From the NCBI GenBank assembly GCA_000729835.1, contig JFHB01000001.1, positions 186,001 to 250,000 on the forward strand: DNA of 64,000 nucleotides, read 5' to 3'. The translations under genes and the position numbers were made by a program. The notes below the pieces were generated by a model. That model had not been told where the DNA came from and did no database searches. It saw only the letters and a list, made by a program, of their open reading frames with translations. Positions 11,183 through 22,242 of the stretch are shown in pieces; the stretch's first letter is position 1; each line of letters starts with the position of its first letter. This DNA is from Atkinsonella hypoxylon (Eukaryota > Ascomycota > Sordariomycetes > Hypocreales > Clavicipitaceae).

Positions 11183-12588
11183 CTAATCTGCAGTTAGGGG
11201 CGTCTTGCCCAACTCTTGAGCGATACCGACAGCGTGAAAGCCATCCAAAGTCACTGCAACGGCACCGGCCTGGACAAGCTGTAGAGTTCTCGAATTAGTG
11301 ACGTGAGTCTAAAGGTACCAAAAGGTCTTCTTACAGCACGAGATAAATCTTCAATCAAGTCATTCACGTCCTCGATACCCACACAAAGACGGATGATATC
11401 TTCCGGCATCTGTCTTTCCCTCCGAGTTTTGGCGTCAATGCTGGCATGGCTCATTTGACATGGCATACTGATGAGGCTATTCACACAACCAAAACTGACA
11501 CTTATTGCCCACAGCCTGGCAGCTTCAACAATCCGCTCCGAGACAGCTGCATCACCAGTTTCGAAGGACAAGACAGCGCCCGCCCCTCTAGCGATGGACC
11601 AGTGTAGATCATACTGAGGGTGTGACTTGAGACCAGGATAGCGGACCCGGAAACCGCGAGACTCGAGAAATTCTGCGATTGCTTGCGCATTAGCCTGCTG
11701 TTTCTCCACGCGAATACCAAGTGTTTTGACACCTCGCATGAGAAGAAAGGAATCGTTTGGTGAGAGACCACAGCCAGTCGAATTAATAGTGAAGAAGAGC
11801 TTATCTCCAATGGAAGGCTCATTGCAGGCGATGACTCCAGCCATGATGTCGTGGTGACCTGACAGGTATTTAGTCCCGGATTCGTACACAATATCGGCGC
11901 CTAAGTCCAAAGGATTGCACAACATCGGAGAAAGCATCGTGTTGTCAACAACGACTAAAGCCTTCGGGTTGGCATCATGGGCCATACGGGCAATGGAAGC
12001 AATGTCGACAATCTTGATCAATGGATTTGTCGGTGTCTCTAATAGTACCATGGCCGTCTTAACGGAGACTCGCTCTTGGACAGCCCCAACTCTTGTGGTG
12101 TCAACATGATGGACAACGATACCTTGGTTAGTCGCCATGTATGTAAGTAGACGATGGGTTCCACCGTAAAGATCGTCACCTGTGATAACTTCATCACCTG
12201 GCCGGAGTAGGCGGGTGATGACGTCCAGTGCGCCCATGCCTGAACTCACCGCTAATGCACGGTTGGCGTTCATAATCTTCGCTAAATGCCTCTCAAGGTG
12301 CGTTCGAGTAGGGTTGCCGGACCTAGTGTAATCGTATTCTTGCTGGCCTCCAGCAGCTGAGGTTTGCTTGAACGTAGCAGACTGGTAAACTGGGATGCTG
12401 GATGCCCCATACTGATCTTTATTCTCGGTATAGACTAACTCAGTCGCTAATGCATATCGTCGTCGTCCATTCCGAGGACTTGACGGTGCGGGAGATGGTG
12501 GCAAGTCATGGCCATCAATATCGGTTCTCTTAGCAGAATCCGTGCTGCTCTTGGCCACTTTGTTGTTCGTGGGAGCGGACGTAGCCAT
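11183..12588 (-). CDS. STR3: Cystathionine beta-lyase
   Basis: Exons 12588-11335 and 11278-11183 give 449 residues. It is a PLP-dependent enzyme of the Cys/Met metabolism family that splits cystathionine into homocysteine, pyruvate and ammonia in methionine synthesis. Visible features are the YDYTRSGNPTR substrate and cofactor motif (residues 85-95), SSGMGA in the cofactor loop, the VVVDNTMLSP segment, and the PLP lysine in SGTKYLSGH (Lys240). The last exon restores the family ending LVQAGAVAVTLDGFHAVGIA; without splicing the frame ends in unrelated sequence. The first 45 residues are polar and Ser/Pro-rich. Cystathionine gamma-lyase or gamma-synthase are alternatives within the same fold, but the overall pattern fits the beta-lyase best. 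The gene is divergent from the GVP36-like gene (444 bp between starts). Confidence 0.88.
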
Positions 12589-13032
12589 TCTTATGAGCAG
12601 CTGCTGGACCGTCTGAATCTATTATCGGCAGGTGACGATACCAACACCCAACAAACTTTTGTGGTGTGAAAGAGTTCCTGGACACAGCTTTGCAGGTTGC
12701 AAATTACTTCAGATCAGGGCCAACTTGCTTGGTGTGGCTTATCGCGTAATCATTCCCCTTGACTACCTGAATGAAGCCTTGTGGCTAGTCACGTGATTAT
12801 GGCACAGGAAATGACTCGCGGGCTAAGCTATGGTGGGGTAGGGAGTACGAGGATGCTACTGTGTCGGGGCAGCTGCTGCCGTCATTTTCCTCAAACCCCT
12901 TGCGACCACGTTAAGCTCTCCCAAGAATACTCTTCTATCTCCTTGACTTTCGCCATTTACCCATGAACTTCATGCGCTTTTTTTATTGCAAGACGAATTG
13001 AACAGAGAAGATCTCTTTCCAGCTGCCTCGTC
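12589..13032. other. Divergent promoter region
   Basis: 444 bp between the starts of the cystathionine beta-lyase gene (-) and the BAR protein gene (+). It must serve both promoters. It contains the E-box-like TCACGTGA at 12788-12795, a site of the kind bound by Cbf1-type bHLH factors that regulate sulfur genes in yeasts; relevance here is inference. Confidence 0.5.
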
Positions 13033-14342
13033 ATGGATTTCAAGAGCTTTGGCAAGAATCTCTCGTTAGTCCTAGCATGCGATCAATCCGCCTTCACGTT
13101 GAGTTGCCCATTACGAGCTGACCTTGCCTGGACCATAGGACACTGGGCGCGCAATTAACGCCCTTTGCGTCGCGCACATTTCAGTATACCAAGGAACAGC
13201 TTGGCCAGGTTGAAGATAAGGTTTGGAGTCTGACTCCATCACGTCTTTGATTTCCCGTCCCTGATGATCTCGTGTTATTCTAGACTCAACTACCGCCAGA
13301 CTATATCGATCTTGAGAAGAAGGTCGATGCATTGAAGCAGGCTCACCAGAAGATGATCGCAGTCACGTAAGTCTCCGTATTCTCTAGAGTGATATTTTGA
13401 TCACTTTCAAAAAGCCGGAGCTAACCGGACGCCACATAGCTCCCAGTACTCGAACGAGGCATATGATTATCCTCCCAACATCAGAGAAACTTTCCAGGAT
13501 CTTGGAAGGACTGTCGGCGAAAGGGTGTCTCTACTTTCCTCTGCAACGACCACCGCTGAAGCCCAGGCTGCTCTCATCGCACCTCCGAGTGCTAAACCGC
13601 AGCCCAAGACATTTAGTCATGCTGTGGCACGAGCTAGCTTGGCGAGCAGCCAGCTGTTGCATCAGAACCATACCGGGGCAGGTGAAGATTCATTGGCTAC
13701 GGCCCTTGAAAAATATGCTGTTGCCATGGAAAGGGTTGGCGAAGCCCGCCTTGCGCAGGATTCCCAAATTCAGAGCAGTTTCTTAGCCGGTTGGAACACT
13801 ACCCTAAACACTAACCTCAACTTTGCGGCTCGGGCCAGAAAAAATGTCGAGAGGTCCAGGTTGTCCCTTGATGCTGTCAAGGCCCACGCAAAAGGAACGA
13901 CTTTTAAGCTGGGTGGACAAAGCACCCGCGCTGACCAACATGACGAGCAAGAACTTAGTCCGGAGGCTCAGGAGGAAATTGAGAAAGCAGAAGATGAATT
14001 CGTGACTCAAACTGAAGAGGCGGTTGGAGTGATGAAAAATGTAAGTCCCCATGGGCTGTAACCTTGCACAGAATGTACTGACTCATCGTTCTTGCTACCC
14101 TCAGGTTCTGGACTCCCCTGAGCCCCTTCGTAACCTGTCTGAACTTCTCGCCGCTCAGATTGAGTACCACAAGAAGGCCTATGAAGTCCTTAACGAACTT
14201 GCCCCCGTCATCGATGGTTTGCAGACTGAACAAGAGGTAAATTGAGCACCAAGACGCATTCGTGTGACCCCTAGAAACTTTCAAAAGCTAAATGATTAAA
14301 CGGTAGGCAAGCTATAGAAAGAGCCGTGAGGATATTTCATAA
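13033..14342 (+). CDS. GVP36: BAR domain protein, Gvp36-like
   Basis: Exons 13033-13064, 13139-13220, 13284-13366, 13440-14040, 14105-14236 and 14307-14342 give 321 residues, close to the 326 of yeast Gvp36. The N-terminus MDFKSFGKNLSTLGAQL is followed by TPFASRTFQYTKEQLGQVEDK, a long helical BAR region with QLPPDYIDLEKKVDALKQAH, and a C-terminal helix with PEPLRNLSELLAAQIEYHKK. The protein ends ASYRKSREDIS. BAR dimers bind and curve membranes; Gvp36 acts at the Golgi and in endocytosis in yeast. All junction phases close, including two introns in phase 2. No SH3 domain is present, which separates it from Rvs167-type BAR proteins. Confidence 0.87.
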
Positions 14343-14959
14343 TAACGGAAATTTTGCCTTTGATAATTGGACTTCACCATAAACGGTAAATCCTCCTTGA
14401 CGTCATAGGCTTTCGTGGCTATATTTTACCCCGGGTGACCAGATACCAAATGCCCCCTCCATTAGAGCTGACATCTCCAAGTTGTAAGAAAAAATAACAA
14501 GAAACTTTCCATGGAGTTTTCTATATTTCTGTATTCCATTATTACTTTCTATTCCTGATGTTGGATTCGCTTTGCGCCTTTGATAAAGTCTGGTCACAAT
14601 GCTGTGCTAGTCGACGATCTAGAGATGAATCCATTAAGAGTCGACTGCGATTTTTTTCATAATTGAGCGATTGATCATACGATGTACTCAAATCAGTAAC
14701 TCAGTATGTGCAAATAAATGAAGCACCTCTTATCGCTATAATCATTTTTGTTGTACTGAATGTTCTTATACTGCAATATATCTGAATCCATCATATGATT
14801 GATCACGTGACGCAATTTATGTACTTTTATGTACTCGGTTACGATTGGAGCTCTGTCGGATGGGGCGAGTATCCTCAAGAGGTCAACTTCACAGTGCCAA
14901 GCCACATCTCTTGCGATCTCATTTTGCCCAGGTTGACCGAGAACTTATACCTCGTGAGC
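14343..14959. other. AT-rich intergenic region
   Basis: About 617 bp between the BAR gene and the complex I subunit gene. Strongly AT-rich, with no gene visible. The frame of the downstream gene is open back to 14795 but this part lacks conservation and is probably 5' leader. Confidence 0.55.
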
Positions 14960-15793
14960 ATGCGGCCGACAATGCGCAGGCTCGCACGCTACCTGGAGCC
15001 AGGTACTCCCACTGGTCTAGCCGGTCTTTGGACTCATTCCAGCCCGAGATCGACCCTCCTTTATCTATACGGCAGCACCCTCAACAAGCTGCGATCGATA
15101 CCTGAGAAGTCTCTCTACCGGCAATCCGTTGAGGCAGTCACTAAGCATCGCATGAACCTTGTTGAACAAATTGTCCCAGCTGGCTATGATGAATGGGTTG
15201 CGAAGGCGAAAGAGCTGATCAGCAAGAACCCTGAGCAATTTCGCGTTGCGAGCGGCCGAGTAGATGGTAGCGAAGCCAGAACAGTAAAGCTCGGCGAACG
15301 AGTCTTCATCATTGGTGCCAAGCATGAGGCAGGCGATATTCGCTACGAAGAATGGGACGGCGAAGCTGACGAGGGGGGTGAACTCGAGGGCATACGAACT
15401 CCGGCCGAAAGAAGCGACCAGGCTGTTTGGGCTGAACGGAAACCATTAGAAAGTCATGAAAAGATTGAATGGGAAGACGAGCCTCAATTGACAGCCGATC
15501 AGTGAGTAACAGTAGTCAACTTGTTGCTCAGTCATGTAACTGACAAGGTCAAAGAATTCAGGAACTAGAACAAAAACTTGGAGCCGGTCTTATTGAAGAA
15601 GTTATTCAGGTTGCTGAAGGCGAGCTTAGTATTATTGAGACCATGGCGACGGCCAAGGTGTGAGTACTCTAGTAACCAAAGTGTTTACAGCTTTGGCCAT
15701 GCTGACAACCATCTTAGTTGGGAAGATTTGGAGGAGAAGCCTGTCCCGGGACAGTGGGAATATTTCGACAGGAAGTCTATGTCAACTTCATAG
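14960..15793 (+). CDS. NDUFA5: Complex I subunit, NDUFA5 type (fungal 29.9 kDa)
   Basis: Exons 14960-15501, 15555-15659 and 15718-15793 give 240 residues. The start MRPTMRRLARYLEPGTPTG gives a short basic presequence-like N-terminus and the conserved GLAGLWTHSSPRSTLLYLY segment. Then come SLYRQSVEAVTKHRMNLVEQ, typical of ETC complex I subunit conserved region (NDUFA5/B13), and a fungal C-terminal extension ending KVWEDLEEKPVPGQWEYF. It is an accessory subunit of mitochondrial NADH:ubiquinone oxidoreductase in the peripheral arm. The second exon uses the acceptor TCAAAG/AATTCAGG because it alone keeps frame and gives the family sequence IQELEQKLGAGLIEEVI. The two introns are 53 and 58 nt. Confidence 0.9.
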
Positions 15794-16138
15794 TGACTCT
15801 GCTGCGCCTCTGTAAAGTAAGCATGTCCGGCCATGGGTATCCTGCAGGCTTTGGCGTATAATTTATAATCAACCATATTTTGGTCGTCCTCAAATGTGAT
15901 CTTTCATACATATTTTGAAGCGCTATTAATTGGGTCTTTAACCCGCTATGAAACTAAACATGTAACCAAACATGTTTTGTGTGCGCGCATCTTTCTTTCT
16001 TGGAGTTAATTCAATGCCTCATTTTTGGACGACTGGAGATGTGATATTGAATGCGTTGCTGGTGGGGCACAACCTCCTTCGAAACTCTGCAGATGCCTGC
16101 GACAACGTGAATTTTAAACTCGAATCCAGAGCCAAGTC
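15794..16138. other. Intergenic region
   Basis: 345 bp between the complex I gene and the RRN11-like gene, tandem arrangement. No features recognised. Confidence 0.5.
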
Positions 16139-17443
16139 ATGAGCGTGCAAGGATATTCATCCGCAATGGATGCGCAAGATATGTTAGCACCGAAATCAAA
16201 GACTATCAAACGCAAGCGGACAAATTCGAATGATGACTCTCTGCGCTCTCTATCATTATCGGCTCAGCAAGAGGTCATCAACCCATTCAGTCATTCGGCC
16301 AGTCGTCAGCGGCAACTATTGCTAGCTGGCCTTACTGACAGAGATGAAGATCCCACCCAAAATATTAAACATTTTCCCCACAGAGGAATACAAACGGGGT
16401 TATTTGAATTCCCAGACTCGGACGAGGAAGATGCCTCACAAACCGCTGGTGAAAAAGCGTCCAATCCGCAAGCATCAATACCGAGGCAGTCAAATGCAGT
16501 ACAACGCGGAAGCCGGCTGGATAAGCTACTGAGATCCGTGCATCAGCTCCTGGACCAAGGGAAAGTGGAGAAGTCGGCGAAACTATTTGGCATAATTTTG
16601 CAACTCCGACTTGACGGTAGGCCCATTGATGTGCGTCAGCATAACATTTGGGCCCTAGGGGCAGAGATCATCATGCGAAGAGGCGAGGAAGACAACTTGA
16701 GGCGATTAGGGATGGAGAACAAGCAGTCTGAACGAGCCGGCAGCTATACTCATATACGAGTCCCAATCAGATGGGGATCAAGCGCCAATATCAGCAAACT
16801 CAGAGCATACTTCGAGGAACTGATGCGGAAGTATCCGTATGATCGAAAGTTTCCTAAAGCAGTATCAGCCGTCGACTTCCAGCTTGTGCTGACGGCCTGT
16901 GAGATATACAACTCTTACGCTGAGTTTATTGGCCAGATCTTACGGAACGGTGAGCGACAAACCGGGCCAGAAGAAGTCATCTCATCCATGTCTCTCCAAA
17001 GAGAAGAAGAAACCCAGGGTAACTGCTCTGCCATGGAGGACGGATACGATGTATCTACGACCTCTGCTAGGCCGAAAGCTCGGACAGAACTTGCCCGAGA
17101 ACACACGTACAGCGTGTTGCAGGGTATTGCATCTAGAATGGACACCATTATAAACGATCCGCCATACTCAAGGAACAGATACTTCCTTCATCTTCGAGCA
17201 ACAGTATCACTTATGATTGCTGATTTCCTGACTTCCGCTACACAAATCACGGAATCCGGTAGTTTTCGAGTTGAACAAGCCGCAGCAGCTCAAGAAAAAG
17301 CAAATTCCCTACTCGAGAAAATCAGCGCTCTTTCAAAGCACCCTGTCTCATACTTGTTGGACGTTTCGGCGCAACGAACTTACGAGAATCACCAACCGCG
17401 GCATCAGAGACTGCACGCATCTCTCCCTATTCGAGGGATATGA
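16139..17443 (+). CDS. RRN11: RNA polymerase I core factor subunit, RRN11-like
   Basis: A single-exon 434-residue protein. The N-terminal third is disordered and contains a basic patch (KTIKRKRTNS, a likely nuclear signal), RQRQLLLAGLTDRDEDP and an acidic stretch (FPDSDEEDAS). From about residue 125 it becomes helical: RLDKLLRSVHQLLDQGKVEK, then AKLFGIILQLRLDGRPIDVRQHNIWALGAEI, which fits TPR-like repeats of the RNA_pol_I_TF family (Rrn11/TAF1-48). A later segment (KYPYDRKFPKAVSAVDF) is also consistent. Rrn11 forms the core factor with Rrn6 and Rrn7 at rDNA promoters. The assignment is by recollection of the family and is moderately sure. The ORF shows no sign of interruption. Confidence 0.6.
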   Translation: MSVQGYSSAMDAQDMLAPKSKTIKRKRTNSNDDSLRSLSLSAQQEVINPFSHSASRQRQLLLAGLTDRDEDPTQNIKHFPHRGIQTGLFEFPDSDEEDASQTAGEKASNPQASIPRQSNAVQRGSRLDKLLRSVHQLLDQGKVEKSAKLFGIILQLRLDGRPIDVRQHNIWALGAEIIMRRGEEDNLRRLGMENKQSERAGSYTHIRVPIRWGSSANISKLRAYFEELMRKYPYDRKFPKAVSAVDFQLVLTACEIYNSYAEFIGQILRNGERQTGPEEVISSMSLQREEETQGNCSAMEDGYDVSTTSARPKARTELAREHTYSVLQGIASRMDTIINDPPYSRNRYFLHLRATVSLMIADFLTSATQITESGSFRVEQAAAAQEKANSLLEKISALSKHPVSYLLDVSAQRTYENHQPRHQRLHASLPIRGI

Positions 17444-18081
17444 CGTCTGATATTATTATTATTGTACTCTAGCTTAGCACGCCCGCACCGCGATTCCGGA
17501 GCGGCATCAACCCTAAAATACAAACAAACATCGGAATCGAATTCTAGGCATCAACTTCCCCCCGTCGAACAATGGCACACAGTGCCTAAGGCGGAAGGGA
17601 GGCAGCAGATGAAATCCCTATAGATATTTATAAAGGGGCAAGGGGGCTTACCTAGAGCTACCACCACCCTAATGCAGGACTTAGGTTAATACACTAACAA
17701 TCTAATTAATAACCGTAACCCAGATCTAGGGCAAGCAAGCACTATAGACAATAAACACAAGAAGGAACGCGAAATAATAGCTAGCATTAGTTCCTAAGGA
17801 CTATAACACAATATAGCAAGTAATCTAGTCTATGGCTAGGCAGATAGCAATGAAGAGGCAGTACAGGAAGCACTAAAGAAACCGGAAACCCACGCGTTGG
17901 ATAGGCGCTACCCCTAGGCTAACTCTAGATAGATTAATGCGGGAGTTAGGTGTTCCCGGGCCCTGCCCGTAGGCGGCCCGGCATCCCTCTGACTTCGATT
18001 CATCGCGAACCTGATTCTGTGGTCGCGGTTGCGTCAATCACAGCGGGGTATGACGTATAGTAAATTGACAACATATATTGT
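17444..18081. repeat. Convergent intergenic, possible decayed transposable element
   Basis: About 640 bp between RRN11-like (+) and EED (-). It is rich in CTAG and TA dinucleotides with a GC-rich end (about 17950-17985) and starts near a short ATT run (17450-17463), without ORFs. The texture is that of mutated repeat DNA, perhaps RIP-affected, but no family is recognisable. Confidence 0.25.
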
Positions 18082-20173
18082 TCATTTTGCCCATTCACTC
18101 ATACTGGTACGTGAAGGTGACTTTCCAGCCCAGCGCTGAAGTACAAGTGTTGTGTTTGAGCTTCCTACCACTACACACCACTCTCCACCTGGGCTCCAAG
18201 CCGCTTGCCTGCCCACAAAATTTGCGGACGAGGATTCTGTTCGATGGGCTCGAAGCAAATCATGAGGATCTTCCATGCTGTACTTTGATGCCCATGATTC
18301 CAAAGTTTCCGACGAATAATCAGTCGTCTCAGTATGTCCAGTTTGACCTGATGCGAGGGAATCCCTATCGCTCCCAACGCCTTTGACTCTTCCGGCCGCA
18401 TCTGTTCTCTGACGGGGGATCACGGGCTTTAGCCAACTGGGAAGTTGAGCAGGCTTTGATTTGTCACGATCGCGTCGGGCTGCCATAACATTTCGGTATA
18501 CTGTGAGACGTTTTAGGTCCCAGAAGAAGACGTTCCCGGCGGCATTACAAAATGCCAGAACAGGGTTTTGACCCTCGACATGATGAAGCTTGAACCGCAT
18601 GAAAAACTGAGGACCGCAATTAGGTGTATGGAATTCCAGTAGTCGGGTGTATTGAGAAGGGCATTGCGGCGATGTAGCAGGGACGAATGCAGATCTTGTT
18701 AACCTGTCTGGATCTTCATAGCTCGTGGGAATCACGTTCTGAGGTGTTGGGGCTGTGCTCTGTGATGGTCTTGGGCCACCAGAGGAAAAGCCCTCAATCC
18801 TCCATAGCACAATAACATTATCATGGCAAGCACGGGACAGGATGCAGTCCCCGTAGAATGCAACACTTCCACAAGAATTAAACATTAGCTCCTAAATTCC
18901 GTAATTGTACAGATTGTTGACAACCTACCAGTCGACAATACCACTGTGAACTGCGGAAGTAGAGAAATGAGGATAATGTACTTGGAGAGGTGTTTGAATG
19001 GCACTTTTAGGCAAGTCTGGAATAGTCCACTAGAGCGACGATGTGAGCCTTCCACTGACTTCTGAGTGGAATAAAGAAATGTCTTACATACAAGATTGAT
19101 TATTTGATCGTGGCCAGAAGATAGAATGTAGTGGCCAGTGTCGTGAAATGCCTGCAGTTGTTAGCTGTAGCTACTTGTATCTATGTATCCAGACTCACCA
19201 CAGAAAGAAGACTCCATGAGTGACCTTCACCTGCGAGAATGCATAGGCAGGGCTGTACTCTATGAATTGGATCTAGGCTCCATATCCGGATGCTGGTATC
19301 GCCTGATGCAGATGCTATTATAGACGAATCCACTGGAGATGTAGTTAGATCGTTCACATCCTCCAACTGATGTCAGCATGGGAGCTTATGGCGTTGGAAT
19401 GAGTAGAGTGGTGTCGTACCCCTCCGTGCCCAGCAAAACACTGGAATACAAGCGTTAGATCGCATTGGCATCGTTTGACGGTCATGCATTTCGTACCTTA
19501 ACCAAACTTCCGTCTGAGACGTTGTATATCTTGACCTTAGCGTCAACACCACCTACGCAAATATACGGAGCTCCAGAGACAGGATCCTGTGTCCAAGTAC
19601 AGCAACATCCAGATGATTCTTCCTGTTATGATTGAAATACGACATGTTAATTAAGAGCGCGAAACCGCGGTAATCCGAGTCAAAACAATGTGTAAAAACT
19701 TACATCTTCATCACGTATGATTTTTATTACCTCGCAAGGATTTGAATCACCGCTATCCTTCGACAGCTTACAAATAACTATCTAGGCCATGTTAGCACAA
19801 AAAGCTGTAGGGAAATATGCTTGCATGTCGAGAAAAATACGGTCTTACGTGTTTTTTGCTCACAGCTGCGAAGACAGCATCGCGGTCCAGTGGCTGATAA
19901 GGACAGAATTTTACGTCGAAAAATTCTTCGCATGAACAAGCATCAGAACTGTGAATTGGGACTGAGAACATTCGGCATTGTTATAAAATGAGGTTGTTCT
20001 TGGACATTACCTGCAACATTATCGTCGTGACCCAAAAAGCGCGTATCATTCTTCCAAAAAGGTCATTAGCTGATTCGAAGCTGAAATATAGCTTGACTAC
20101 AAAGTTATACCTCAAAGCCGAAGGAGACGCGCAGTTTGGGTAGCTCGAAGAGATATTCGTCCCTAGTCGCCAT
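18082..20173 (-). CDS. EED: Polycomb PRC2 subunit EED/ESC, WD40 protein
   Basis: Ten predicted minus-strand exons: 20173-20111, 20050-20011, 19961-19849, 19781-19704, 19622-19497, 19440-19420, 19360-19199, 19151-19092, 19029-18929 and 18865-18082, for about 515 residues with all phases closing. WD40 signatures include FFDVKFCPY, GAPYICVGGVDAKVKIYNV, the NDLTTSPVDSSIIASASGDT block ending IRIWSLDP, GHYILSSGHDQIINLWTIPD and CVAFYGDCILSRACHDNVIV, ending FVGRQAAWSPGGEWCVVVGS. The order of blades and the LSRACHDNVIVLWRIEGF motif are typical of EED. EED reads H3K27me3 and activates the EZH2-type methyltransferase, silencing facultative heterochromatin in fungi that keep PRC2. Between the last blades lies a long polar insertion (about residues 330-460). 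The start of exon 7 could be a few bases earlier. The 21-nt exon 6 codes CFAGHGG. Confidence 0.85.
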
Positions 20174-21186
20174 GAGACACGAACCCAGTAAGATAGCGTG
20201 GCAGTGGTGGATATTAGCTGAAGGAGATTCGGATCTGCTTCGAAGCTTGTTGTTTTCCAAAACAAGACGTGGAACAAGTAAGACTTTTAACAAGAAGACG
20301 ACAGCGTGGTGGATTGCGTAGTAGATAAGCAACCGGAAACAAGGTACAGCCCAACTTTCATGATCTGCATATGAGAACTACATCTAGTTTCCATGTGATC
20401 GATACTCTTTGACCGAACTGCATCAAAGCAATGCCAGGTCGTGTGGTCTTGAGGGGCTTCGAGGCCAACGTACTAGGGCGAGAGGTAAGGTAAGAGCTAG
20501 GCACCGTCTTAATGCACTAGAGCAGTCCAAGAGAAGCCGAGCATGCACATCGATAAAACTCATTACTAAATATTCAACAATGAAGCTTAATACAATCCAG
20601 CTGGCTGAACAGTCGCAACATTTTACATGGACAAAGTCCATAAGTCGCAGAATAGACAGATTACAACGGTGGAGATTGTGCTAATTAGCAACTGTGAGCA
20701 ATGCTGGTTCTACGTCCTCGGAGGCATGTGATTGGCAGATTCCAGCTAATTTCTGGTCTAAGTGGGTCTTTTTTTTTTTTGGCAAAAGTTCTCAGCACGT
20801 AAAAAAACCTTCGTCACCGCTCGCTGAATTACATTGGGAAGGCCCCACTTTGATCTGAGATAGGATGACCTGAACTCAGCTCTGTGCCTGTGATTGGCTA
20901 CCGTGAATACAAGGGGGTAGCTTAAGCCACAGGCTGCGAAGCTGGCCAGGTGGCTTCCATCTGAGGCCAGCGAAGTTGACATGTAACTATGCACGCCACC
21001 AAGTACGGCAGTTCCTTCGTGAATCATACCTCCACGTTCTGTTATCAGACATAGACGCCACCGTCAAACGAAATCATCCAATATATTTTGCCATACACTG
21101 CCTTCAAAAGCATAAGTATCAAAAAACCTTGTCAAGCAAGTTGCCGAACAAGCTAGCAAAGCGCGAAACAGCACGCTGGAGATACC
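20174..21186. other. Divergent intergenic region
   Basis: About 1 kb between the starts of EED (-) and the Yip4-like gene (+). It contains T-rich runs (about 20768) and only random short ORFs. Confidence 0.55.
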
Positions 21187-22242
21187 ATGTCTACTTCGAA
21201 TGTCGTAGGCAATTACAATCGCTCCAGCTTGGAGGACGACGAATTAATTGACCCAGATGATGGTATGTTATCTGCTCAAATGCAGCCTGTCCACGGTCGA
21301 AGTTCTTCATGACTGCGTGATATGTCACTCTAGTGCAAGCTGCTAACTGCACCCAGCCGATCTTAATAGCTTCGATGATCTTCTTGGCAATCGACCTTCA
21401 CGTCAGCCTCTCCAAGGCAACATTGGTTCTAGTTCTTCTTCACGACCGCTAAACGAGAGCTATCTTACTTCGTCAATCCCAGGCGAGGACCGTCGAGCGC
21501 CACAAAATACAATAGATGAGACTGTTTGGGAAACATTACGCCGTGATCTTCTTGCAGTTTGGGCAAAACTAAGAGAAGTCTTATACCCTCGGTATCTTCT
21601 TGGTGGCACCATGTTTGATTCCGAAAGTGGCCTCCGTGGTGCTTATTCGAACATTCGAGGCGCTGGCATCACTGGTACTCGCGAGGAACTGACAGGGTTG
21701 GCCAGTCGCATGATGGATGCTGAGGTACTTCTGCAAAGCAACATGAGCCCAGGTCTTCGTGACTGGGACCTATGGGGTCCGCTGATTTTTTGTCTGTTGC
21801 TCAGCTTGCTGCTCAGCATCGCTGCTCGAGCCGAGCAGAAAGACACCGTCTTCAGCGGCGTATTTGCCATGATCTGGCTTGGGGAAGCGGTTGTTACCTT
21901 GCAGATCAAATTGCTAGGGGGTAATGTGTAAGTTTGTCATGGTAATAAAATAACTTGCTTGTCAAAGTGGTGCGCTGACAATATCATGGCAGATCTTTTG
22001 CGCAAAGCGTCTGCATCATTGGATATACACTATTTCCGCTGGTAATCGCCGGTCTTCTTTCGGCTCTTGGCCTGCACTGGATCCCTAGAATTCCTATCTA
22101 TATTGTTCTCGTAGCTTGGTCCCTTGCTGCTGGCGTAAGCATTTTGGGTGGAAGTGGTGTTGTCAGGAACCGAGTTGCAATCGCCGTATACCCTCTGTTT
22201 ATCTTTTATGTCGGACTAGGATGTTTATGCTTCATTAGCTAA
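21187..22242 (+). CDS. YIP4: Yip1-domain Golgi protein, Yip4/YIPF6-like
   Basis: Exons 21187-21262, 21357-21927 and 21993-22242 give 298 residues. The N-terminal 110 residues are polar and cytosolic. Then comes the Yip1 domain: DETVWETLRRDLLAVWAKLREVLYP leads into RDWDLWGPLIFCLLLSLLLS, the diagnostic D-hydrophobic-DLWGPL segment before the first membrane helix. Four more hydrophobic segments follow, the last ending FYVGLGCLCFIS. Yip proteins bind Rab GTPases and act in ER-Golgi and Golgi traffic. The third exon (SFAQSVCIIGYTLFPLVIAGLL) restores the family motif QSVCxIGYxLFP, which supports the splice at 21927/21993. The neighbouring genes are functionally unrelated. Confidence 0.88.

Noticed and set aside
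14795..14959. Extended N-terminus for the complex I subunit
   Set aside because: The extra 55 residues do not look conserved, and MRPTMRRLARYL at 14960 gives the expected presequence-like start.
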